This document shows, piece after piece, positions 1-7,401 of a stretch of 64,000 nucleotides of DNA (positions are counted from its first letter, which is position 1; each line of letters starts with the position of its first letter). The DNA comes from Acidisoma sp. L85 (lineage in GTDB: Bacteria > Pseudomonadota > Alphaproteobacteria > Acetobacterales > Acetobacteraceae): the NCBI RefSeq assembly GCF_009765865.1, contig NZ_LMUQ01000026.1, forward strand, positions 264,419 to 328,418. Reading direction: 5' to 3'. Below the pieces are notes generated by a model. It worked only from the letters and a program-made list of their open reading frames with translations, made no database searches and was not told the origin of the DNA. Position numbers and translations under genes: made by a program.

Positions 1-314
1 TCGCGGGCGATGTTACCGAAGAACCCCCCGATCACCTGGGGCCAGGTCCGGTTATCATGGCGAAGTTGGGGATAATGGTGGCGGCCATGTAAGTGATGTC
101 GCTGATAGCCGGCCTCGAACGCCCCACCCGCGGCATGCTCCCGCGTCCATTCATTCCGTTGCGTCAGGTAGTTCGTGATCGCCGATGAAGCATTCTGCTG
201 CAAGAGATGTGAGAAATTCGCCTCCGGTATCCAGCGGCCCCATTGCCAGACGAAGCCATCTCGCTCTTCCACAAACTCGCCACTGGCGGGGGGAATAATT
301 CGAATGCCTGACAT
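1..314 (-). CDS. Unknown protein, N-terminal part only (runs off the window start)
   Basis: An ATG at 314 opens a reading frame that stays open for about 104 codons to the window edge, so only the N-terminus is visible. A GGAG Shine-Dalgarno sits 7 bases upstream, inside an inverted repeat. The protein starts MSGIRIIPPASGEF and is rich in Trp, His and Arg, with no signal peptide or membrane segment. I do not recognise a family. Base composition looks less GC-rich than the neighbouring genes, which may indicate acquisition by transfer, but the visible part is too short to be sure. It could be a fragment of a larger gene. Confidence 0.5.
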   Translation of the reverse strand, partial: MSGIRIIPPASGEFVEERDGFVWQWGRWIPEANFSHLLQQNASSAITNYLTQRNEWTREHAAGGAFEAGYQRHHLHGRHHYPQLRHDNRTWPQVIGGFFGNIAR

Positions 315-320
315 GGCTCA

Positions 321-345
321 GCTCCGCGTCTTTTGTTCGCGGAGC
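321..345 (-). promoter_or_regulatory. Inverted repeat overlapping the ribosome binding site of the truncated first gene
   Basis: Perfect 8-bp arms GCTCCGCG (321-328) and CGCGGAGC (338-345) with a 9-base A/T-rich spacer. Read on the minus strand, the 3' arm contains the GGAG that would serve the ATG at 314. The structure could be an operator or an mRNA hairpin masking the ribosome binding site. Function is inferred only. Confidence 0.45.
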
Positions 346-492
346 ATTCGGTGAAAGTGTTTAACCGGACATTAATATCTGGAATGCGGCGGCCCGCTCT
401 TACTCAGCGCCAAGCAATTGTTCATCCAACAACATCGGCTCGCGACGGCAGAAGCGCCGCCGAACGCGACGCTTCTTCTGTACGCCTACCCG

Positions 493-867
493 TCAGTGCT
501 GGTAATAATAACCCGGCGGCGGCGGAGGCGGCGCTGCATAATAGTAAGGCTGCGGTGCCGCATAGTACACCGGCGGAGGCGGAGGCGCATAATAGACTGG
601 CGGCGGAGCCGCATAGACCGGAGCGGCCAAAGCTGTGCCGAGCGCGGCGCCGAGCAGGGCACCACCGACCACCGCGCCAACGCCGTAGCCGCCATAATAG
701 CCGCCACCGTGGTAGCCGCCGTACCCGCCATAGCCGCCGTGCCAGCCGCCACCGCCGCCATGCCAGTATTGCGCCTGTGCCGGAGCGGCCAGTGGCGCGG
801 CGAGCGCGACCAGAAGGGCGCCAGCGGCCAGGCCGCGTTTGAGCGTAAAGCGTGAGAAAATCGTCAT
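493..867 (-). CDS. Small exported Gly/Tyr/Pro-rich protein
   Basis: A 124-residue protein with a clear Sec signal peptide (residues 1 to about 32, basic start, hydrophobic core, ending APAQAQ). The mature part has a Trp/His/Gly/Tyr-rich stretch (about 33-60, units such as GWHGGYGGY), a short glycine-zipper-like hydrophobic segment (about 61-80), and a Pro/Tyr tail (about 85-124, repeated APPPVYY and PQPYYYA). An AGGAGG lies 7-8 bases before the ATG, so the start is secure. It is probably a secreted or outer-membrane-associated low-complexity protein. No enzymatic domain is visible. The His/Gly-rich stretch resembles the C-terminus of the lipoprotein at 26634-27290. Confidence 0.75.
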   Translation of the reverse strand: MTIFSRFTLKRGLAAGALLVALAAPLAAPAQAQYWHGGGGGWHGGYGGYGGYHGGGYYGGYGVGAVVGGALLGAALGTALAAPVYAAPPPVYYAPPPPPVYYAAPQPYYYAAPPPPPPGYYYQH

Positions 868-1045
868 TGCTTCATCCTCCTGTCCCGCAGCTTACCAAGG
901 TTCCGTAACTATTACGTATCAGTGGCGGCGCGGGGGACACCGATGCCGTTGACGAGTAACTTGGCGTGGAGTTGCGGTGGATCTAGGGCGGCGTTGGCAA
1001 GAATTGGCCGCAATTGCCTGCGATCGCGCGGGGTATCGGTCAGTC

Positions 1046-2200
1046 TCAGATCGACGCGCACCAATCGCGCAAAGGGCGCCAAAGCTCTGACTCTGCCCGG
1101 CTGCCGGCGGCCATGCCAACATGGCCCGCCGCTGGTCGATGGACGGCTGCGCTTTTCAGCGCAGTCGCCAGGCTTATGGCGGATTCCGGCGGCACGATGC
1201 GGTCCCGTTCGGGGATGGCGACGAAGCTCGGGCCTTTCCAGGCAGCGGGCTCGATGGGCGCCCCCGCAATCCGCCAGGCACCCCGTGCCGGCAGATTCTC
1301 GCCATACCACCCGCCAAGGCATTCGCGTGCGACAGGTGCCGCCAGCGGGATCCCGTCGTTCAGCCAATCCTCGATGGCCACAAACATGGTCGCGCCCGCG
1401 CCGGACTGTTCCAGCCGCCCGAAAGCGCGGTATTTACGCGTGACATCAAAGGGATCGAGACAGGCGAACAGCATCTGGAGCAAGTCGGTCGAGAGATTGC
1501 CGGTCACCGCCATGGCGGGCTCCAGCGCTGGGAGTTGCGCGGCCAGGTTTCTCGCCCGGTCTGCGTCTGGCGCGTGAAAATCCCAAGGCGTCGCCAACAG
1601 CGCCAATCCCCTCACCCGGTCGGGACGACGGACAGCGGCCGCAAGGGTGAGCAGGCCGCCCATACAATACCCCGCGAGGATCACGGGCTCCTCGAGGGAA
1701 CCGAGCACTCGCTCAAGCCGGCCGGCGACATAGTCCGTGAGGGTGAAGCTGTTCTCGAGCGCTCCGGGCGCGCCCCAATCCAATAGGAGCGGTCGCATTC
1801 CCGCTGCGGCAAACCAGCGAAGGACCGACCGATTTTCCATAAGATCAAGGATATAGGATCGGTTTATAAGACTTGGAACGAACAAAATAATAGGTCCGCC
1901 GGCCCCCGGGGCATAGTCCAGCAAGCGGCTGCTACCCTCATGCCACAGCGTAGGCGGCTCCGGCATCGCGCGGGAATAGGGGTGGCGGCGGTAGGCGGCG
2001 ATGCCTTTCAGTAGCGCGCGGTCCTGAGTCCAGGTTTCCGCAAGAACGGCTTGCGCGAATTGCCCCTCAGTTGCCGACCCGTCGCGCTTTAGCAGCTCGG
2101 CGAGGCGTGCGAGGGGGGGCGCCGTCGCCGCCGCTGTCCGCTGGGGCCAGATAGCGCTCCAGCTCGGCCACGCGCCGCTCGAGACGGCGGATCTCGTCAT
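1046..2200 (-). CDS. phaC: PhaC-like polyhydroxyalkanoate synthase (alpha/beta hydrolase fold)
   Basis: PHA synthases polymerise (R)-3-hydroxyacyl-CoA into storage polyester at the granule surface. The sequence carries the PhaC lipase-like box with a catalytic Cys, AGYCMGG (Cys about residue 179), the conserved segment VPSLINRSYILDL (about 108-120) and LLLDWGAPG, a catalytic Asp in PERDRIVPP and a catalytic His in AAGHVGM near the C-terminus. At about 384 residues or fewer it matches the short class III/IV catalytic subunits rather than class I enzymes of nearly 600. The start is uncertain: the ATG at 2200 has no good ribosome binding site and overlaps the upstream gene by 134 bases. The conserved N-terminal segment AAYRRHPY needs a start upstream of the next ATG (1966). 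Translation coupled to the upstream gene is likely. Confidence 0.85.
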   Translation of the reverse strand: MTRSAVSSGAWPSWSAIWPQRTAAATAPPLARLAELLKRDGSATEGQFAQAVLAETWTQDRALLKGIAAYRRHPYSRAMPEPPTLWHEGSSRLLDYAPGAGGPIILFVPSLINRSYILDLMENRSVLRWFAAAGMRPLLLDWGAPGALENSFTLTDYVAGRLERVLGSLEEPVILAGYCMGGLLTLAAAVRRPDRVRGLALLATPWDFHAPDADRARNLAAQLPALEPAMAVTGNLSTDLLQMLFACLDPFDVTRKYRAFGRLEQSGAGATMFVAIEDWLNDGIPLAAPVARECLGGWYGENLPARGAWRIAGAPIEPAAWKGPSFVAIPERDRIVPPESAISLATALKSAAVHRPAAGHVGMAAGSRAESELWRPLRDWCASI

Positions 2201-2513
2201 CGCGAGAGTCAGGTGCAGCAGCAGCGGGCGGGGGCCCCGGCGATGGAGAGGGCCCGGCGGATTGGCGCGAGCGGTCACTTGTTGCTCCGGATGGCGGCCA
2301 GCCGGCATTGGGATACGGCACGCCCTGGGGCATCGCACGCACCATCGCCTGGGCGGCACCGCCCCAGAGCGCCATCAACGAGCCCCAGGATTGCTGCGTC
2401 TCCGGGTCGGCCATGAAGGCGGTGATCTCGCTCTGCCAGATCGTGATCCAATCCTCGGCAAGCTTGCGGAGATCGCCCTCCGAGTCGTCGGCGGGCGGGT
2501 GACGCTGGTCCAT
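2067..2513 (-). CDS. Short PhaE/PhaR-like accessory subunit of the PHA synthase
   Basis: A 148-residue soluble protein directly upstream of and overlapping phaC. The first half is Trp-rich and helical (KLAEDWITIWQSEI, then an Ala/Met-rich segment). A Pro/Ala-rich linker follows, then a predicted short coiled coil (DDEIRRLERRVAELERYL) and a basic tail. This layout and position match the PhaE (class III) or Bacillus PhaR (class IV) partner subunits, although it is much shorter than typical PhaE. I chose the ATG at 2513 because an AGGAG lies 12 bases upstream. A GTG at 2567 is the alternative. The assignment rests mainly on context, so moderate confidence. Confidence 0.6.
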   Translation of the reverse strand: MDQRHPPADDSEGDLRKLAEDWITIWQSEITAFMADPETQQSWGSLMALWGGAAQAMVRAMPQGVPYPNAGWPPSGATSDRSRQSAGPSPSPGPPPAAAAPDSRDDEIRRLERRVAELERYLAPADSGGDGAPPRTPRRAAKARRVGN

Positions 2514-2654
2514 GTCGCATCCATACTCCTGCACCGCACATTGGGTAGTGTCCCAGGCGTCGGTCACCCGCTATCATTATGGCGGAATCGCGGCATATTG
2601 AAGTCGTGGTGGCCCGCTAGCCTTTCCCACAGAGCCCCTTACGGAGGTGGACCG

Positions 2655-3320
2655 ATGCCGCAGCCCGAAGCCCCGCCCCCCGGTACGGAGGCTCACGCCA
2701 AGCCCCCGGTCGTTGTCAAAAAGTACGCTAACAGACGCCTCTATAACACTGAAAGTTCAAGTTACATTACGCTTGACAGCCTGGCGCTCATGGTGCGCGA
2801 GGGGCGCGATTTCGTGGTATTCGACGCGAAGTCGGGCGAGGATATCACGCGCGGCGTGCTGACTCAGATTATCGTTGAGGAAGAGAGCAAGGGCAGCGCC
2901 CTGTTGCCGACCGCCTTCCTGCGTCACCTCATCGGCTTTTATGGCGACAGCATGCAGGGGGCCGTGCCGCGCTACCTCGAACAGTCGATGGCGAATTTTA
3001 CGACACAACAGCAGCAGCTTCGCCAGACGATGCAGCAAACCATGGGAAACCTGTTTCCCTTCGATATCGAGCAGGTCAGCCGCCAGAACATGGCGATGAT
3101 CGAGCGGACGATGAGCCTGTTTAGCCCATTCTACCGGGGCGAGGGTGGGGTGGAAGAGGGCGCTGCTACCGCACCACCGGCGGATCCGAGGGTTGAAATC
3201 GCCACCCTGAGAGGGGAGTTGGCGCGGCTGCAGAAGGAGTTGCGTGACGTCCGGACCAAGCTTGCCGAGGTGGCGACGCCAGCAAGTGGCACGTTGGGGA
3301 ACAAGTCCGCTGCGGACTAA
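2655..3320 (+). CDS. phaR: PhaR, polyhydroxyalkanoate synthesis repressor
   Basis: PhaR binds DNA and PHA granules and represses phasin and its own transcription. The 221-residue product has the diagnostic N-terminal PHB/PHA accumulation regulator DNA-binding domain (VVVKKYANRRLYNT at about 19-32, then YITLDSLALMVREG and FVVFDAKSGEDITRGVLTQI). A Gln-rich amphipathic region follows (about 110-135), with a C-terminal Leu-rich coiled coil (IATLRGELARLQKELRDV). GGAGGT 6 bases before the ATG at 2655 fixes the start. The gene is divergent from the phaE-like/phaC pair across 141 bp, so autoregulation and control of the synthase from this shared region are plausible. Confidence 0.93.
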   Translation: MPQPEAPPPGTEAHAKPPVVVKKYANRRLYNTESSSYITLDSLALMVREGRDFVVFDAKSGEDITRGVLTQIIVEEESKGSALLPTAFLRHLIGFYGDSMQGAVPRYLEQSMANFTTQQQQLRQTMQQTMGNLFPFDIEQVSRQNMAMIERTMSLFSPFYRGEGGVEEGAATAPPADPRVEIATLRGELARLQKELRDVRTKLAEVATPASGTLGNKSAAD

Positions 3321-3394
3321 GAGACTGCGGTCCTCGGAAAAATGCTTTAAAATCAGTCTGTCACTACTCACCGCGCGCGAGGCGGACTGTCACG

Positions 3395-3573
3395 CCTAAG
3401 CGTGATCATCCAAGCTCAACCCTGACCCAGACCCCGTCGTGGCACGCGAAGGCGTGCGGGGCAGCCCGTGCCATCCACGTCTTGCCTTTTGTCCCACAAG
3501 CGAAGGCGTGGATGCCCGGCCTTCGCCGAGCATGACGCGGTGGCATGAGCGCGGATCGGATTAGAGACATCCG
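3395..3573. repeat. Dispersed palindromic intergenic repeat, copy 1 (core 3435-3537)
   Basis: The core runs from CGTCGTGGCACGCGAAGG to GAGCATGACG. It contains a hairpin GCACGC-gaag-GCGTGC, an inner pair CCACGTCTTGCC / GCGTGGATG, and a right hairpin GGCCTTCGCC. Complementary ends (CGTC..GACG) close it. Flanks on both sides also match copy 2 (29577-29747), so the full element is about 175 bp here. It occupies the convergent junction between phaR and the SMP-30 gene, where it may act as a bidirectional terminator. Confidence 0.85.
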
Positions 3574-3601
3574 GCCTTGGTGCGAACCAAAGATACCAGC
3601 C

Positions 3602-4471
3602 TCAATCCGCGAAGCGCGTCACCGGGACGCCCGCCACCGGGCTGGGCAGCAAAAAGAGCCCGCCGGCCTGCGGATAGCGTGCTTGCACCTCGGGTTCCTT
3701 GGGCAGCCCGGTCGTCACGAACAGGCCATGCGGGGAGAAGCAGGGCATGGTCGGATTGGGCACAGGAATCGCTATCTTCTCGACCAGCTGCCCATCCGGC
3801 GCGAAGCGATTGACCACCCCCGCTCCGGCGCCCGCCGACCAGTAGCCGCCCTCCACGTCGGCGGCGCCACCGTCTGGCCGCCCTTCCGCCTCGGTCAGAT
3901 CCGCGAAGCGCTGCCGGTTGCTGATCTCGCCAGTAGCGGTGTCGAAATCCCAGGTATCGATCCACGGGCCGCGAGTGTCGGAGTGGAACATCTTCCGGCC
4001 GTCCGCGGTCCAGGCAAGGCCATTCGAGTTCTTCAGCCCCTCGACCTTGATCTCGACCTTACCCTGCGGCGTGATGCGGTAGAGCTTGCCGCTTGCCGCG
4101 CCGTCGCCGCTCTCGTTGATCGTGCCTACCCAGAAACAGCCATCGGGCCCGACCTTGCCGTCATTGAGGCGGTTGCCCGTAGGCTCGCTGATCGCGGCGA
4201 GCGGCGTCAATGTCTCACGGCCGAGATCGAAGATCGCCAGAGCCTGCTTCTGACAAATCAAAATCCGACCCGAGCGGCAGAGACCAAGGCTGCCAAGCGA
4301 GTCAGGGAAGGTCCAGACCTGATGCGCGGAGGTTGCGGGGTCGAAGCGATGAAGCTGGCCGCGCGGGATATCCGCAAAATACAGCAGGCTCGCTTCGCTG
4401 TCCCAGACCGGGGATTCCGCGGTGCCGCAACGGCTGTCCAGCACCAGTCTCGCGGTCTTCATGTCGCTCAT
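3602..4471 (-). CDS. SMP-30/gluconolactonase family sugar lactonase
   Basis: A 289-residue six-bladed beta-propeller hydrolase of the SMP-30/LRE family, which opens sugar lactones to aldonic acids using a divalent metal. Visible metal-site motifs are AESPVW (Glu about 19), NDGKVGPDG (Asn about 103), NSNGLAWT (Asn about 150) and RPDGGAAD (Asp about 200), matching the ligand pattern known for the family. An AAGGA 8 bases before the ATG supports the start. No sugar dehydrogenase or transporter is adjacent, so the natural lactone is unknown. It lies downstream of glnD on the same strand but 119 bp away and is probably transcribed separately. Confidence 0.88.
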   Translation of the reverse strand: MSDMKTARLVLDSRCGTAESPVWDSEASLLYFADIPRGQLHRFDPATSAHQVWTFPDSLGSLGLCRSGRILICQKQALAIFDLGRETLTPLAAISEPTGNRLNDGKVGPDGCFWVGTINESGDGAASGKLYRITPQGKVEIKVEGLKNSNGLAWTADGRKMFHSDTRGPWIDTWDFDTATGEISNRQRFADLTEAEGRPDGGAADVEGGYWSAGAGAGVVNRFAPDGQLVEKIAIPVPNPTMPCFSPHGLFVTTGLPKEPEVQARYPQAGGLFLLPSPVAGVPVTRFAD

Positions 4472-4590
4472 CGGCGCGTCCTTGCAAGCAGCATCCGTTG
4501 GTCAGATGGTCTTACCTCAGGATAGCGAAAAGAGCCCGACCGCCAACGTCACTCCGGCGTCACACTAAGAGACCGCTTGATAGCAAGTCT

Positions 4591-7401
4591 CTAAGCCGCG
4601 TCGACCGCGCGGCGATCTCGCCGGCTATCCTGCTCGGGGGTGCGACCGGACTCATCCGAGGCGAGCGCATCGAGAATGGCCTGGCGCAAACCGGTCAGCT
4701 TGCGTTCGTTCTGAACCTTCAGGCCGAAGACATCCTTGACGTAGAAGACGTCGATAGCCCGCACGCCATAGGTGCTGACATGGGCCGAGGCGATCTGCAT
4801 GCCCTGGTCGGTGATGGCCGCCGTTACGTCATGCAATAAGCCCGGCCGGTCGCGGCCGTTCACCTCGATGACCGTATGGGTATTGGAAGCGTGGTTGTCG
4901 ATGACCACGCGCGGCGGCACATGGATCGCCCGCATTCGTTGCCCTAGCAGCGCATCCGACAGGCTGCGGATCTCGGCCGCAAGACGCAAGCGGCCGGAAA
5001 GCGCCTGCTCGATGAGCACCGAAAGCCGAGCCAGGCGCTGCGGAGATGCGAAGATGCCGCCCGCCGCATCCTGGATCCAGAAAGTATCGAGCGCCATGCC
5101 GTTGGTCAGCGTGTGGATGCGTGCGTCCACGATCGAACCGCCCGCTATGGCGAGTGCGCCAGCGATGCGGCTGAACAGGCCGGCATGGTCAGCGGCATAG
5201 ACCGTCACCTCGGTCACCGCGCGATTGTGCAGCACTTCGGTGCGGACGCTCAGCGGCGCATTGGTGTGACTCGCATCATGGATCATCCGCGCGTGGCGCT
5301 CATGGGTGGATGGATCAAAGCTCAGCCAATAGGCGGGATAGCCGAGGTTGAGGAAGGTGTTGATGTCCTTCTGCGACCAGCCCTCCAGCCGCTCCGCCGC
5401 CGCTTCCTTCGCACGGGCGACGCGCACGTCGCGCTCGGTGGTGGCAAGGCCGCCGGCGAGCACTTCGGCGACGTGGCTATACAACTCGCGCAGCAGCGTC
5501 GCCTTCCAGCCGTTCCAGACTTTCGGTGATACGGCACGCATATCCGCGACGGTAAGAACCAGAAGCAGCTTGAGTCGCTCGGGGGATTGGATGGTGTCGA
5601 CGAGATCGAGGATGGTCTTGGGGTCGTCAATGTCGCGCTTGAAGGCGGTCTGGCTAAGAAGGAGATGATGCAGCACAAGCCAAGAGACCATTTCGGTCTC
5701 CTCCGCCGAAAGTCCGAGCATGGGACAAACGCTGAGGGCCAATTCAGCGCCGAGAACGGAATGGTCACCGCCCCTGCCCTTCGCGATGTCATGCAGCAAC
5801 ACAGCCGTGTAAAGCGCGCGACGGGATTGCAGGTGATCGACGATGCTGGAGGCAATCGGCGCCGCCTCTGCGAGATCGCCGCGCTCTAGCGAAGCGAGAA
5901 TGCGCAACGCCTCGATCGTATGCTCGTCGACGGTAAAGACGTGGTAGGTGTCGAACTGCATCTGGCCGACGATGCGCGCCCAATCTGGCAAGAGCCGGCT
6001 GAGAAGGCCGGTCTCGTTCAGCATCGTCATCCAGCGCGCGCCATCCGAGCGCGGCTCCTCACCGTCCCAGCCGCACAGCAGGTCGAGGAAGATCGCCATC
6101 GCCTCGGGCTCGCGACGCAAGGCGATGGCCGAGCGTTCGTTGCGTATCATGGCGCGCAATGCGAGGGGATGGATGCGCAGATGGCGTTCCCGCGCGATCT
6201 GCATGATCCGCAACATCAGGATAGGCGAGGCCGCCGGGTCTTGGGCGGCACCGAAGACAAGTTGGCCATCCGCCAAGGCGAAACCCGATTGCACCAAGCT
6301 TTCATCAGCGCCCGCCGTCAGGGCCGGCGTGCCACGCGCAATGCGGACGAGCTCAGGCTCCAGCACATGGGAAATCCGGGCGACGTCGCGCGCCGTCAGG
6401 AAATAGTGGCGCATGAAACGTTCCACGCCGTCCTGCACACCATGGCGCGTGTAGCCCATGCGGGCTCCAACGATGGGCTGCAGATCGAACGTCAGGCGTT
6501 CCTCGGGCCGGCCGGCGACGTAGTGGAGATGAAACCGCACTGTCCAAAGAAAATCAGCGGAACGGTTGAAGTGCCGTGCTTCCCGCGTCGTCAGCATCGG
6601 GCCGAAGGGGCCGTTCTTGGTCAGTAAGTCCTGGACGCTGTCGATGTCGAAGACATAGCTCGCGATCCAGTGGAGGAAATGCAGATCGCGTAACCCACCG
6701 CGTCCTTCCTTGACGTTTGGCTCGACCATGAACGGGCTCTCGCCGTAGCGGCGATGGCGCGAACTGCGTTCCGCCTGCTTTACGCGGATGTATTCGGCGG
6801 CGCCTGCCTCGCGACACTGGCCACGAAACGTGTTTCGAAAATTCGCGAAGAGTTCCTCATCGCCAACCAGACAGCGGGCATCGAGCAAAGTCGTGCGGAT
6901 CGTCGCGTCCCGCTTGGCCTCCGCCAGGCATTCGCTTATGGAGCGCGTGGCATGGCCGACCTTCAGGCCCAAATCCCACAGGAAATAGAGCATGAACTCG
7001 ACGCCATGCAGCGTGCGGTCGGAGGGGTCGGCCTCGGTCAGAAACAGCAGGTCGATGTCGCTGAAAGGGGCGAGGTAGCCGCGCCCGTAGCCGCCCGTGG
7101 CCACCACGGCCATGCGGTCGGTGGCACCCGGCACCGCGTCATTCTGGGTATAGGCAACCAGGGTCGCGATGACCGCATCCATCTGGCAGGCGAGATGGCG
7201 CGCCGCGGCCAGACCGGAAATCTCGTCGCGCTCGAAAGCGTGCTGGACCTGGTGCTGCACGCGTGCCAGGTGACGGCGGAAAGCGCCGAGAGCAGCCTCA
7301 CGCGCGACGCCGCCGGCCTCGCCGGCCAGTTCGGCGAGGGCGTCGGACAAGGCCGCGGGCGCCGCTGCCGCGCCACGCGGGAAAGAGGTTTCGGTCAACA
7401 T
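4591..7401 (-). CDS. glnD: GlnD, bifunctional [protein-PII] uridylyltransferase/uridylyl-removing enzyme
   Basis: GlnD senses glutamine and uridylylates or deuridylylates PII proteins, setting the nitrogen response. The 936-residue protein has the full domain order: a nucleotidyltransferase domain with GGYGRGYLAPFSDIDLLF (about 103-120, catalytic Asp pair in SDID), an HD hydrolase domain with LLHDIAKGRGGDHS (about 534-547), and two C-terminal ACT domains (about 725-800, starting VTVYAADHAGLFSRIAG, and about 842-910, with VNGRDRPGLLHDV). The start overlaps the end of mutS by 7 bases, so the two are probably cotranscribed. A short stem-loop (AGAGA..TCTCT, 4567-4593 region) spans its stop codon but lacks a T-run. 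Confidence 0.96.
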   Translation of the reverse strand: MLTETSFPRGAAAAPAALSDALAELAGEAGGVAREAALGAFRRHLARVQHQVQHAFERDEISGLAAARHLACQMDAVIATLVAYTQNDAVPGATDRMAVVATGGYGRGYLAPFSDIDLLFLTEADPSDRTLHGVEFMLYFLWDLGLKVGHATRSISECLAEAKRDATIRTTLLDARCLVGDEELFANFRNTFRGQCREAGAAEYIRVKQAERSSRHRRYGESPFMVEPNVKEGRGGLRDLHFLHWIASYVFDIDSVQDLLTKNGPFGPMLTTREARHFNRSADFLWTVRFHLHYVAGRPEERLTFDLQPIVGARMGYTRHGVQDGVERFMRHYFLTARDVARISHVLEPELVRIARGTPALTAGADESLVQSGFALADGQLVFGAAQDPAASPILMLRIMQIARERHLRIHPLALRAMIRNERSAIALRREPEAMAIFLDLLCGWDGEEPRSDGARWMTMLNETGLLSRLLPDWARIVGQMQFDTYHVFTVDEHTIEALRILASLERGDLAEAAPIASSIVDHLQSRRALYTAVLLHDIAKGRGGDHSVLGAELALSVCPMLGLSAEETEMVSWLVLHHLLLSQTAFKRDIDDPKTILDLVDTIQSPERLKLLLVLTVADMRAVSPKVWNGWKATLLRELYSHVAEVLAGGLATTERDVRVARAKEAAAERLEGWSQKDINTFLNLGYPAYWLSFDPSTHERHARMIHDASHTNAPLSVRTEVLHNRAVTEVTVYAADHAGLFSRIAGALAIAGGSIVDARIHTLTNGMALDTFWIQDAAGGIFASPQRLARLSVLIEQALSGRLRLAAEIRSLSDALLGQRMRAIHVPPRVVIDNHASNTHTVIEVNGRDRPGLLHDVTAAITDQGMQIASAHVSTYGVRAIDVFYVKDVFGLKVQNERKLTGLRQAILDALASDESGRTPEQDSRRDRRAVDAA

